Origin: Thamnidium elegans
Taxonomy: Eukaryota > Mucoromycota > Mucoromycetes > Mucorales > Mucoraceae
Assembly: GCA_025201345.1 (NCBI GenBank)
Contig: JAIXMG010000017.1
Span: forward strand, 620,001 to 684,000
Direction: 5' to 3'
Length of the DNA: 64,000 nucleotides
In this document: positions 48,533 to 60,430 of the stretch, piece by piece
Layout: each line of letters begins with the position of its first letter
Position numbering within the stretch: the stretch's first letter is position 1
Translations under genes and position numbers: made by a program
Notes under the pieces: generated by a model
The model's input: the letters and a program-made list of their open reading frames with translations, nothing else
What the model was told of the DNA's origin: nothing
Database searches by the model: none

Positions 48533-49663
48533 TTACTTGAACTTTTGGAATAATTGTGTAGCGCTTACAATATCAACATTTCCGCCAGAAAGAACAATAC
48601 CGATTCGTTTAACACCGTCTCTCTTTATGACCTCTTGGAACACCTTGTTATAAAGTATAACAGCTAAACTAACTGAAGAACTGGCTTCAGTACATAATTT
48701 CATACGACCCCATATAATTTCCATAGCATTAATAATTTCTTTTTCGGATACAGTAAACACATCATCCACGTTGTTATGGATCTCTGAATAAGCAATTTCT
48801 CCCAAGTTGGTCAATAAACCTTCTGCTACAGATTTAGCAACATCGTTTTTTACAAGCTCCTTATTCTTGAACGAGCGGTAACAGTCATCGACGGCTTCAG
48901 GTTCGGCGGCGTATACTTTAATATTAGGGTTCAAAGCTTTTGCAGCAATTGAGCAACCTGTCAGCATACCACCGCCGCCAACGGGTACAATAATAGCATC
49001 TAAACCCTCGACTTGAGAGAGTAGTTCTAGTGCAATGGTACCTTGACCAGCAATCACATTTGGGTTGTTATGAGAGCTAATGAAAGTAGCACCCGTCTCT
49101 TGCATCACATCATATGCCTATTTTATACATCACACATAAACAAACATAAGGTTTGGGAACTTTTTCTTTTCTAAAAAAAATAACAATAATGATAAACTTA
49201 CAGTTTTCTCGCGGTTAACTTGATTTGGCTCACATTCAATAACAGTCGCACCATAGCCTTTGGCTGCAGATTTTTTAATAATCGGTGTAGTGTTTGGCAT
49301 GACAACGTAGGCTTTTACGCCTCTAATTTTGGCAGCTAATGCGAGGGCTTGAGCATGATTACCGGAAGAGTGCGTGACTACACCACGCTCTGCCTCTTCA
49401 TCACTTAATAAAGCGATAGCGTTGCTGGCTCCTCTATATTTGAATGCTTTTTTTTATTTTATTTAGCATTGGGGCCTATAATTTATTTTTTTAAACTTAC
49501 AACCGGTTTTTTGAAACATTTCACATTTAAAGAATAATTCAACTTGTGCATCTGGTTTAGAAGCGAGTTTGTTGAGTGTTGCGTTGGTATGTACAGGCGT
49601 GCGATGTACCTTGATAGACTCAGCGGCTTGTAATATATTATTAAGTGAAATTTGGATTGTCAT
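48533..49663 (-). CDS. Serine racemase / hydroxyaspartate dehydratase-like PLP enzyme
   Basis: Fold-type II pyridoxal-phosphate enzyme. Exons 49663-49501, 49446-49202 and 49117-48533 join in frame to 330 residues, the size of mammalian serine racemase and yeast Sry1 (L-threo-3-hydroxyaspartate ammonia-lyase). The PLP lysine is in GSFKYRGASN, formed across the first intron. SSGNHAQALALAAK holds the phosphate-side Asn loop, VPVGGGGMLTG is the Gly-rich phosphate cup, and GIVLSGGNVD is the C-terminal motif. There is no ACT regulatory domain, so it is not biosynthetic threonine deaminase. Which of racemase, serine dehydratase or hydroxyaspartate dehydratase activity dominates cannot be told from the motifs. 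Confidence 0.92.
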
Positions 49664-50051
49664 TATAATTATTACTTTGTAATATTTATTAAAGAAAAAG
49701 AAAGAAAGAAAAAAATAAGGGTTGTATAAAATACACTTTTATTTACAACTGGTATGTTAGGTGTTGTCGTCCTACAAAAAAAAAAAAAAAAAGAGACTTG
49801 ATATGTAGGTGAATTATAGCCAAGTGACGGACATCAGGGTATAGTCAGAAGAGTGTATAAACAAAGGGTGGTTTCTGTTTATTTATCGAAGTGTCACAAT
49901 AATTTACAGTCAATCTGATGATGCATAGTTGTACATGAGTGTTTATAAGTTTAAGGTTTTTACTTTCTGTAAATGTATATCACGCCTTTTCAATGTTACT
50001 TTACGTCATGATATATTTAAAACATTGGCCATTTAAAGAAAGTTACGGATA

Positions 50052-50083
<32 letters not shown>

Positions 50084-50641
50084 CGTCAATGCAAAATACA
50101 TAAGACCTCAATAACGCGAATTTAAATGTATACTAAAAAAAAAAAAATAATAATTTGACAATATAACTATGTGTATTCTCTTTTTAAAGTATCGTATTTT
50201 GTTTAACGTTAACTGCTGGTTTATTGAATTCGGATATAATATTATTTTGGATACGTTGATTTGGATCGCTGTCCTATTTATAATTATTTCAAATAAACGT
50301 TATTTCTATATTCTGGTATAAACAATAATGCGACTGATATTTGCATCGGACATTATAAAGTTTACTACACACTCGGCCAAAACCAAAATTCTTAATATGG
50401 TTAGCATGAAGTTTGTCGGGATAGAAACAGTCAACTTCAATGATAGAATGCAGGTAGTTTGTAAACATGCAATGTAATTAAAGGCTTTGCAAACACTACA
50501 TATTTCTCCCTTTTTAAATAGATTGATTTAACTAGTAATTTATTATGAATAGTCAAAGATCTACTTATATTTAATCAATTTGATTAGGAGAGATCGCTAA
50601 TGATCTTTTAAAATTACATAGGCGAGTTTTGATATGTTGGT
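49664..50641. other. Intergenic
   Basis: No gene seen. Poly-A at 49773-49792, poly-T at 50057-50083, poly-A at 50135-50148. At 50366-50382 lies a 17-nt word, tacacactcggccaaaa, also found at 55409, possibly a transposon end. Confidence 0.45.
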
Positions 50642-52117
50642 TTAAGCGGGTGGTAAAAAGCTGGAAAATAAAACAATCCCAATTAAACCATAGAGTACGA
50701 AATATGTAAGCACAATATTAGCCAAACCAAATTTGCTTTCATTTAAACCCTTTATCCATAAATCACCTACGTACCAGTATAAAGGAGGTAACGAAGTAAA
50801 GAAACGAATAATGACTTGAATATGCATATTAGTGACGACGTAAAGTAACAAAAAAGTCCAGAGGTACATATAAACCGATAACGTGGGGCTAGTATAAGTT
50901 TGATCTGATACAATCTGCTTTCTCTTTACGACTATACCCAAAGATAAAAATCTAGACGCATCAGACTGGATATACGTCTTTAATCCTAGTATACTTAGTA
51001 AAATAACAGGCGCGGCTAAAACAAAGTTGGGTATTTGTTTTAATTCGTAGTAAGTAAGAAATCCATTATTCCTATGAGTAATTATAATTAGTATTTGAAT
51101 ATATCATTTTTATATATTTATTTACCAGTATTCTTTTTGAACAAAAGAGTAGACTAAAGGAATTTTTTCTGTACACCAGGGTCTATCTAGCAAACAAAAC
51201 AGATTATAAGCATAATATTGAAACGAAATTAATCCAGAGAATGTAATCAATGTATAAAAAATGGATCTTATAAGTCCTACTATAAAATTCTTTTTCCATC
51301 CTTTTTTTTATTAGATTCGTGTATAATAATAACAAATATTTTATTACCTTGCGTTGAATAAAACGAATCCAGATTAAATCATAGAAAAAGAATCCAACAT
51401 AGACAATAGCATTAGATCGAACAGCCGAGGTAAATCCCCATACTACTGCAGCACTCAAGTACTTTTTTTCTGCTGCCCATCTCATACCTGTAAAACTCAT
51501 CAATGCAAAAATAGATTCTGTATAAAATGATGACATAAACATGGCTGGTGGTGATAAACAAAAAGCAATAGATGATACATAGGCTAATTTTTGGTTTATT
51601 GGTAACAATGCAAGCGTTAACCTGTTTTTTGTAAGTATACATAAGAAAGGACGCATTTCGTTACATATTATCACTTACTTGTATAAAGCGCCCGCTGCTA
51701 ATACAAATGACGCATTGGCAATAGTTACACCAGACAAAAGTAAAGTATATTTAATTCCTAAAATTGACTGCAATGGTAAAAATACTTTTTTTTTTTTTTC
51801 ATATACAGGTTAACCAAAAAAGACAAGGTGAAAGTTTTCTTTTTTTGTTATTTACCTGTATTTGATAATACTCTAGCCAACAAAGGCATTAAAGGGAAGA
51901 ATGCGGTTTCTTGCTCATACACATATCCGTATTCAGCAATATGTAAAAAATAAAGTGCATCCCATCGTAAAAAAACATTGAGTAGATGATGTGAATTTGT
52001 CTCGAGCTGAATCTCTGCAGAAGAATCGTAACTACCTGTAAACAAATAACTGACAAAGGCTAAAGCTATTGTAATTAAACGCGACGCAATAGCCACCGAA
52101 TATACTTTTTTCAACAT
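50642..52117 (-). CDS. GPI18: GPI mannosyltransferase 2 (PIG-V/Gpi18)
   Basis: ER membrane enzyme that adds the second mannose to the GPI anchor precursor using dolichol-phosphate-mannose. Exons include 52117-51857, 51784-51679, one from 51621 and two or three downstream to 50642; the first junctions tested are in frame. The N-terminal luminal motif is clear: LNVFLRWDALYFLHIAEYGY then QETAFFPLMPLLARV. Further family blocks are LAYVSSIAFCLSPPAMFMSS, FYTESIFALMSFTGMRWAAE and VWGFTSAVRSNAIVYVGFF. The C-terminal exon (50941-50642) gives further hydrophobic segments ending FSSFLPPA. At about 430 residues the length suits fungal Gpi18. The aspartate of RWDALYF is the conserved acidic residue in the first loop. 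Confidence 0.9.
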
Positions 52118-52152
52118 GTAAAGAAAAACAAGTTTGGACTCTGGGGTAATTT

Positions 52153-52186
<34 letters not shown>

Positions 52187-52948
52187 GAGATAATTAAGCG
52201 GTCACTTGAATGTCTGCCTTTGCTTTTCTACACCCTTTTTGTTATAGAAAACAAAAGTCAACTGTTTTTCTATACAAGTTTGTTGAATGTGTCATATATT
52301 ATAAAGCTCTTTTAGTTAATTCAGAAAATGAGATTTATTTTAATATAATTTGACTGAGGGCAAAAAGTCTCAATCTTGGTATTTTATCCGCTGAACATAT
52401 TGATGCATATGATGTCTTCTTTACTAACTTATAATGAGGGAAATAAACCCATTCGTGACCTTCTAACAAGATATTAAAAATATTGACATATTAAACAAAA
52501 AACTTTTTAGAGATATCATATATATGAACGATCTGATACAGAAAGATAACGGTTTTAAAAAATTAAGAATTATTATAGATATAAGCAAAAGGTTTATTCC
52601 TAGCAATTCCACAAAGTTTCAATTTACAGTCAGGTCTTTCTTCGCGATAGATAAATTATATGAAAGTTATATACAACTAACATTAAACCGAGTAGCAATT
52701 AGATCTGTTTGGGTGATAAAGAAGATCAGGAATCAATTGTCATTCAAGGCGAGAATAATCCCTATTCCCAATATATGTAAAAAGAGAAAATGGGGTTTTT
52801 AACGTATTTACCCAAGTGACCACTTACCTGGGTTTACAATTAGCCCACTAAAAAAAATCTGACTAATTCGGTAATAGGGCTTGCGGGGTTCCATGGCGTC
52901 TTTTTTTTCTTCTCTTTTAGCTTACTTACACTATTATTTTTTTGAGTC
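52118..52948. other. Intergenic, divergent promoters of GPI18 and MIP
   Basis: Contains a 30-nt poly-T run at 52154-52184. A 92-codon open frame at 52524-52802 (+), Lys/Ile/Arg-rich, has no recognisable motif and is not called a gene. A pyrimidine-rich leader (52901-52945) precedes the MIP start. Confidence 0.45.
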
Positions 52949-55406
52949 ATGTCAATGTTGGCTCTTAAAAATTTACGTAGAGGCATACCTGTTCGTTACA
53001 GTTTACTTAAACAAACAAGTTGCTTACTCTATTCTAAGCGATTAAACCACTCAACCATTCAACGTACAGTTATTGAACCAACCGAAAAAGATGACTTTAT
53101 TCGCAAGATCTTTGACGATAGTTCAGTCTGGAGAATACAATCCAAAACTATGAAATCTCCCGCTCACTCTGTAGGCTTATTCGAAAACCCTCATTTTACT
53201 GATATTCATGGTATCGAGTATGCTACTCAACAAGCCATTCAACGTGCACAAATTATTGTTGAACGTATCTGTAATGCACCTGAAAACGGACCTGAAGAAA
53301 TGAGTCGAATCGTAAAAAATTTAGATCGATTATCTGATACCCTTTGTAGTGTAATTGATATGGCTGAATTCATAAGAAACGCTCACCCAGATGAAGTGAT
53401 TATGGAGGCTGCTAATAAAGCATATAGTGATTTATGCTCGTATATGAATACGTTGAATACTGATACTCGGATTCACAACGTAAGTGATGTATATATATAT
53501 ATATATATGCTATAATTATTCTTTAATATTTTTTATTTTATTGTAGGTATTATCACAAGTATTGGCAGATAAATCAATTGTGGATAGATTTAGTCCTGAC
53601 GAATATGCAGCTGCCGTTGTATTTTTAAGAGACTTTGAAAAGTCTGGCATTCATTTACCTAATAAACAACGAGCAGAATTTGTCGAATTATCTGACCAAA
53701 TCATTCATATTGGACGTGAGTTTATTCAAATGAACCCTAGAGCTATTCATAAAGTAAAGATCAATCCATCTGATTTAGCTGGTGTTGGACCTTCTGTCAT
53801 TCGCAATGTTATGAATAGAGATGGATATGCTTATGTACAAACTGATTCTACTGAATGCCAAATGATTTTAAAGTACGCTAAAAATGAGCATGTACGAAAA
53901 CAAGTATATGAATCAATGAATTCTGCTACCAAGGAAAGTATCATGACACTGGAAGAATTAATGATGACAAGAGCTAATTTGGCTACTCTTGTGGGCCGAG
54001 AATCGTATGCTGAATTACAGTTGCAAGATAAGATGGCTAAAAATCCAAGTAAGTAGTTGTTATGTATATATATATATATTTAAGATCCTTATTCTGTATT
54101 ACTACTAGATAATGTGGATGCATTTTTAAGAACTCTTTTAAGACATCAAGAGCCAACATTTAAAAATGATATCAACTTGTTATTAAAAACGAAGCAACAG
54201 GTTCTGCAACTCAATTCAACATCCAGTTTAAATGCATGGGATCGTGATTATTATATGCAAATTTATAGCGCTAGTCAATCTTCACCTATTAATTCACCCT
54301 ATTTTTCTGCTGGTTCTGTCATTCAAGGGCTTTCTCGATTATTTAAACACTTGTATGGTGTTGAATTTGAACATGCGCCATTAAAACAAGGAGAGAAATG
54401 GCACGATCAAGTGCGTAAACTAGACGTTGTATGTGAAAATGAAGGAAAGATTGGTACAATTTATTGTGATTTATTCTCTAGGTTTGGAAAGACAACAAAT
54501 GCAGCACATTATACTATTCGTACATCTAGACGCGTTGATGATGATGATGCAGAAAATGATATTAAATATGCTTTCTCTGGGAGACCTGTTGATCCGTCTA
54601 ATTTCTTACCTGCTATTCAACCACCTGCTGAACCAATTCATGGAAAAGATGGTTTATATCAATTACCTGTAATTGCATTAACTTGTGATTTCTCATATAG
54701 TTCGACAGGTCAACCTACCTTATTATCTATGTTTGAAGTAGAAACATTATTTCACGAAATGGGCCATGCTATGCATTCTATGCTTGGGCGTACAGATTTT
54801 CATAATGTTGCTGGTACGAGATGTGCATCAGATTTTGTAGAATTACCATCTATTTTGATGGAACATTTTGTTTGGCACCCAAAAGTGCTTCCATTATTTG
54901 CTAATACAAATGGTGGTAAACAAGCAACACCTGAAGCAGTGAAAGCATTTTTAAAACAACGCAAAAGATTTAGTGGTATTGAAGTAAATAGTCAAATTTT
55001 AATGGCTCTAGTAGATCAACAATATCATTCTTCCAAAGTAAATGAACCTGGTTTCTCTAGTGTTACTGAATGGTATAAACTTCAAGACCAAGTAGGATTA
55101 TTCCCAAGTGTACCAGGTACTATGTGGCCTGTACAATTTGGTCACTTGTTTGGTTATGGTTCAAATTATTATTCTTACTTATTTGATAGAACACTTGCAA
55201 GAAGAGTTTGGGAAACTAGTTTTAAATCCAACCCATTAGATAGAGAAAAAGGACAAGCACTTCGAGATAATTTATTAAAGTGGGGCGGTGCACGTGATCC
55301 TTGGAAATGTGTTGCTGATGTATTAGGTGGCGAAGATGGTGAAAAGATTGTTCATGGTGATGAAGAAGCAATGAGAACTGTAGGTGATTGGGGAATTGAT
55401 GTGTAA
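52949..55406 (+). CDS. OCT1: Mitochondrial intermediate peptidase (Oct1/MIP)
   Basis: M3-family zinc metallopeptidase of the mitochondrial matrix that removes octapeptides from precursors already cut by MPP. Exons 52949-53479, 53547-54048 and 54109-55406 join in frame to 776 residues, the family size. The N terminus (MSMLALKNLRRGIPVRYSLL) is a mitochondrial presequence. The catalytic motif is LFHEMGHAMHSMLGRT, with the downstream FVELPSILMEHF carrying the third zinc ligand. FGHLFGYGSNYYSYLFDR and WGGARDPWKCVADVLGGEDG are typical of the C-terminal part. Nothing looks damaged. The stop codon at 55404-55406 is followed after two bases by a 17-nt putative transposon-end word. Confidence 0.95.
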
Positions 55407-56980
55407 CTTACACACTCGGCCAAAAAGAACCCAAAACAAAATTTCATAATGCAAAAATAAATTAAAAAAATCCGGCACAGGAATCTTCATATTTGATGAT
55501 TAGAGTACTTTGGTACATATAATATGAACAATTACCGATAAAGACTGTAAGAAACTATGCTGTTAAGATGTTATACTTAACTTGTATCATATATAGTTAT
55601 TTACATATGATGTTTAAACTAAAATCATCTTATCTTAATGAGTGTTTGTTTTTAATGTTATTTCAGTTACAGATAAATCTTACAGAGATGTAACTGTCAA
55701 AGCTGTACATTCTAGTGAACAATGTATAAGCTTTTTGTTATTAATGAATACATCGTTTCTCCTGTTATCTGATATATCGTTTATGATACATGTAATTGTT
55801 TTTCAAATTCACTTAACAATGTATTCCAAAGAAGCGAAGAAGCAAAATATACAGTGTTGAAAGAAAAAGTAGAACAGAAACTAGCCGTTAATAATAATGT
55901 TTTCTCTTTTAGTCCCATGTTGACATTTTTATTGTTACAGTAGCGGCTCTATTTAAGGGTGTTCGATTTAAGGGTAGGCTCTATTTAAGGGTGGATTTCT
56001 CCAGGACACCTTCTTCCGTCCCCCGCTTTAACACCACTATTACCGCTTATAATCGATTTAAGGGTGATTTCCTGAGAATTTCGGTCACCCTTAAATAGAG
56101 CCGCTACTGTATGACTTTTTTTTTTAGCAACCTTACCTACGTGTTCAGACTGTAACGGGAGAGATCATGCCTTAAAATATAATAATCAGTGTAGTTTGTA
56201 TCAAATGTGTAAGTATAAAATCGTGTATATGTACATATAGCTGTATTTCATAAGACTAAAGGCAGAACACACTAACGGTACATTTAAGATGTAACAAAAA
56301 AGAAACAAAAACGCAGCCAGAAAGACTACAAAAAAGATAAAGCCACCGGTATAAATATACGTTCGGCTTCTGAAGCTGCGGGCGAATCTTCAACTGCTCT
56401 TCTTCCGGTAATCCAGAACAAACCGCAAACAAACATTGGACGAGTTTTTGAATGCAAAATTTGAAAGAGAAGTGGAAAAATTCTTTAAAAAAAGTATACT
56501 TGAAATCAGTAATCAGAGATGAATATACCGCCAAATTCAGCAATAGAATAATTTCCCTGAGTTATTATATAAGAAACGTTATTCCATGCTCAGATATTTG
56601 TAATGCGTATGGCTTTAAGTTGCAAATCTTGTAGAATACTTTAGGATAGAGACATCAATGCTTCCTTGAATATGCTTAGCATATCTCGTTCAGTGTGGAG
56701 AAGTAACAGAAGATTTGATGTTTTCTGTTGTCAGAAATTGCAGTAAGAACAGTGTTTCTTCCTTTTTGGAAGATTTAGATATTCTACATGGTAAAGTATT
56801 TGAGAAAAGTATTATTTGAAAGAGGCTTCAAAAGCTTACTTCGCATTTTTTGTAACATAAATGTCCTAGTGTGTGTAATGGATGATGACTGCATAAAATA
56901 AAGTTCCATTTAGTGCTATTTTTATTATTTTTTTAAATTTTTTATTTATTTATCTTTTTTGTCTCCATAACACGTATAAA
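55407..56980. other. Intergenic, decayed transposon-like sequence around a MITE
   Basis: Holds the intact MITE (55936-56111). Just after it, at 56126-56205, a reading frame gives PTCSDCNGRDHALKYNNQC, a C2HC zinc-knuckle pattern seen in several mobile-element proteins; the following frames are broken. A 72-codon frame at 55642-55860 and a 60-codon frame at 56452-56634 are lysine- or serine-rich scraps. I see no intact gene. The TBC1D5 promoter lies at the right edge. Confidence 0.45.
55936..56111. mobile_element. Complete MITE with perfect 26-bp terminal inverted repeats
   Basis: Left repeat 55936-55961 (tacagtagcggctctattt...) and right repeat 56086-56111 (...aaatagagccgctactgta) are exact reverse complements over 26 bases. 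The element begins and ends with TA, and cagt follows the TA, as in Tc1/mariner elements that duplicate a TA target. The interior has the word tttaagggt several times in both orientations. It is 176 bp with no coding capacity. A truncated, inverted copy lies at 17074-17207. Confidence 0.93.
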
Positions 56981-59900
56981 ATGGCAAGTGCATTAGAAAC
57001 AAGAAGGTAAAGACATTTTGTTTTGTTTTTTAATGCAGTAAATAATAAGTCATCAAATACATAAAGGAAAGCATGGGATGTACTATTCAGTGATCCTAAT
57101 TTATCTTTGAATTCACTTCGACACCGAGCTATAGCAGGCACAGTATGTCAAACGGGATTACGTTCAGTCTGTTGGAAGGTAACATAATAAAGAAAGAAAG
57201 AAAGAAAGAAAGGGAACTAAAATAGAATGATAGATATTTCTCGGACATCTTCCTACTCTAGAAGTCTCTACTTGGCCCTCTATACAGTTACAAGAGCGCC
57301 AACGTTATACGGACTTGAAACGAAAGTATATTGATGAACCTGCAGAAAAAATGAATAAGAAGGGAGAAGAAGACCTTACAGATAATAATCCACTTGCATT
57401 GAATGAAAGTGTAAAGTATATTATACTACGTTATATTTTTTTTTCTAATTTTTGTTTTTGTTGTAGAATCCGTGGCAACAGTTCTTTGCGGACTCGGAAA
57501 TTCGTAAAGTTATTCGACAAGATGTGGAACGCACGTAAGTTTTTTTTTTATTATTATTGTATTTATTTATTCCAAAATATTAAAAGAGAAAGTCAATAGA
57601 TTTCCTGATGTCGACTTCTTTCGACAAAATGATGTTCAGCAGCGTTTAACCGACATTTTATTTATTTACTGCAAGTTAAATCGCGAAGTGTCTTATCGAC
57701 AAGGTATGCATGAGTTGCTTGCCCCGTTTTATTGGATTATTGCTTTGGAAAGTCTAGATACTGCAAATATTGATTATGATCCTACAGAGTAAAGTATATT
57801 TCCCCCTTCACTCCTTTTCCTCCGCCCAGAATGCATTTATTCATTGTTTCTTTTAATTAGTCCCGCTACAAAGTTAATGACTCAGGTTTTAGACTCAGCC
57901 TTCGTGGAGCATGATGCATACATTTTGTTTGATAAACTGATGATTTATGGTAAGTCTTGGTATGAATTTAATGACGACGTACCGAGCCGCAAAGCTCAAA
58001 CAAATACAAAGGTAAATATTATATATACGTTTTTGCGTACAAATATATACTTACTTTATACTTTAGCCTGATTCCTTGTCTGATAATATACCCAAACCTA
58101 CTGACGTAAGTTTTTCTAAATTTTTTTTCTTTGTTACTAATACTAGTACTTCTAACAGAGCGCTAGATTAAATCCAATTGTAATGACATGTCATCGTATT
58201 CATCATCAATATCTTCGTACGGTTGACCCACTCTTGTACAAGCATTTGGAGAACTTTGGTATTGAACCTCAGCTCTATGGCATGTAAGTGTATAATGAAT
58301 ATAACAAATATAATGCATTTACTTATACATTAGTTTCTTTTTAAGTCGTTGGGTTCGTCTATTGTTTGGTCGAGAATTTGATATTTATGAACTTTTGAAG
58401 CTTTGGGATGCCATCTTTGCTCAAGATCCAACACTCAAAATTGTTGATTATATTTGTCTAGTTATATTATTAAGAATGAGAGATCAATGTAAGGTTTTTG
58501 TTTTGTTTTGTTTTGTTTCCATGTTTATAGACTAAAAATATATTTTTCTAGTGCTTGCGAAAGACTATGCAGAATGCTTAAGTCTATTAATGAGACCTCC
58601 TCAAATTACAAAACCAGCATCACTCGTAGAACAAGCAAAACATTTACAAGAAAATCTATCTCAAGATGTTACCTTACAAATATTACAACAAAATGACGTT
58701 CGAGCGGGAAAAGAACCTCGTACTTCTTTAACTGATGGTGTAATTGAATTACCTCCTCAAGTCAATTATACAAAGCGTACACTTCAACACAGAAGTTCTC
58801 AAGGATCTAATCTCGATAGCAGTTTCTCTCGAATTACAAGTGGAATGATGAAAAACCCTCAAATGAGGGACTTTAATAAAGCTCTTGCTGGTGTCATGGG
58901 AAGTGTACAGGTAAAACACACGCACACACACATTTACTTCGCTCCCTTTTTTTTAAACCTTTCTTAATAGAAAAATGTAAATACTTTTGGTGAAAATGTT
59001 TTAGGACGAAATGAAGGCTTAGGGTCAAGAAGATCAACTGTATCATCTGAATTCCCATCGGGTATAGATCGTGTTGCTACTGGTTATAAACAAGAGCGTA
59101 TTACACCTGTTTCCAAGACTGAGGACCGTTCAGTAGCGAAATTACAAGCTGTTAATCGACAAATGGGTGATATGATGGCCAAGTGTATTTCCATGCTGGA
59201 AAATGAGATATTTTCTCCTTTACCAAAAAGCCCTTCAATCAAATTCAGAATAGATAAAGCTGAAAAAAATGATACCAAGCCTAATTCTACAGATGATTCT
59301 GTAGAAAAGGAACAAGACATAAAAGAAGATGACGATGTTGTAGAATACGAAGGGAGCGAGTCTTCGGTTATTCTTAATGATGAGGATGTTCAAATGAAAG
59401 AAGAAGAAGAAGGAGTAAATCAAGTTAAGCCAAATGTAGAGGAGCCAAAAGCACCTGTACAAAACGAAGCATCTATGATTATGGCACTTGCTGGTATTAA
59501 ACATATTCGTGACGTTTTACTTGGAAAACAACAATTCGATTCTAGTGCTATTAATATCAAATTAAACGAACAAACAACTCCAGAGGCTAATCACAGAAGT
59601 GACGACTGGAAATGGGATTTAGTAGACCACAAGGAAGCGGTATTAACCTCTTCTGTTCCCACATTCAACGAGTATTCTCAACCTACAAGAAGACCTGTCT
59701 TTATTCCTCAAACTTCTTCATCCATTATATCGAATGACATGGATTCCAGCCATGCTAAAGATAAACCTCTGCCACCCATCATAGACACTCTTCAAGTTGA
59801 TCCTACTGTTTTATCGGCCGAGCCTAAACTTTATTCTAAGCCAGCGGCTTACATTCCTACTAACCCTACACCACCAAAGCAACCCGTCAAGTACCGTATT

Positions 59901-60191
59901 GAAGACTTGCTCTCTGACCCTGAGCTTCAATTATCTAGTCCAAAGGCAGCTAATAATACCAAATTCAAATGGATGTTGTTCAGTGAAGTAGAAAACGTGA
60001 ATTCTTTAAGTCATAGTAATAGTGATTTATTTAAGTCTAATCAAGTACCTCGTATGTCTCCTAGAAAACACAGTAGTTTCATCATTAACAAAGCAACAAC
60101 TGTCATTGATCAAACAGGTGAAAATTCTGTCGATCCTCTAGACGCAAAGAATGTTGATAACAGAAAAATTTACGATTACGACATGTTTTAA
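56981..60191 (+). CDS. TBC1D5-like RabGAP
   Basis: TBC-domain GTPase activator; animal TBC1D5 acts on Rab7 with retromer. Exons start 56981-57006 and 57067-57178 (KAWDVLFSDPNLSLNSLRHR, GLRSVCWK). Next come a Lys/Glu-rich exon, NPWQQFFADSEIRKV-type sequence, the arginine-finger motif IRQDVERTFPDVDFF (split by an intron), LTDILFIYCKLNREVSYRQG with the glutamine-finger YRQGM, HELLAPFYWIIALE, and LDSAFVEHDAYILFDKLM. The block RIHHQYLRTVDPLLYKHLEN then RWVRLLFGREFDIYELLKLW is characteristic of TBC1D5. A long Ser/Pro/Glu-rich C terminus follows (about 58560-60191), including a 342-codon final exon. Both catalytic fingers are present, so GAP activity is expected. The gene is convergent with TUL1, 239 bases away. 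Confidence 0.9.
57188..57211. repeat. (AAAG)n microsatellite in an intron
   Basis: Six AAAG units in the second intron of the TBC1D5-like gene. Confidence 0.9.
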
Positions 60192-60430
60192 AAAACTCTA
60201 TTTTTTTTTTAATAAAAAAAAAACGTTGATATATTTTCATATGTATATCATTCACATAGGGGGATATTATGCCAAAAAAAGTTGAGTATCTGTAATGCAA
60301 CTTATTAAACGAAACAAGAATATGAAAAACGAATGGCATGCAAAGCAAAATAAAAATAAAAAATAAAAAAAAGAAGGCGGGGAATACAGGATGAATAAGA
60401 GAATAAACGTATGATATAAAACAAAAACTA

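Noticed and set aside
52524..52802. 92-codon open frame between GPI18 and MIP
   Set aside because: No recognisable domain or splice context; composition follows the AT-rich background.
55936..56111. tttaagggt repeats as interstitial telomere sequence
   Set aside because: They sit inside perfect terminal inverted repeats and occur in both orientations, so they belong to a MITE; the unit is not TTAGGG.
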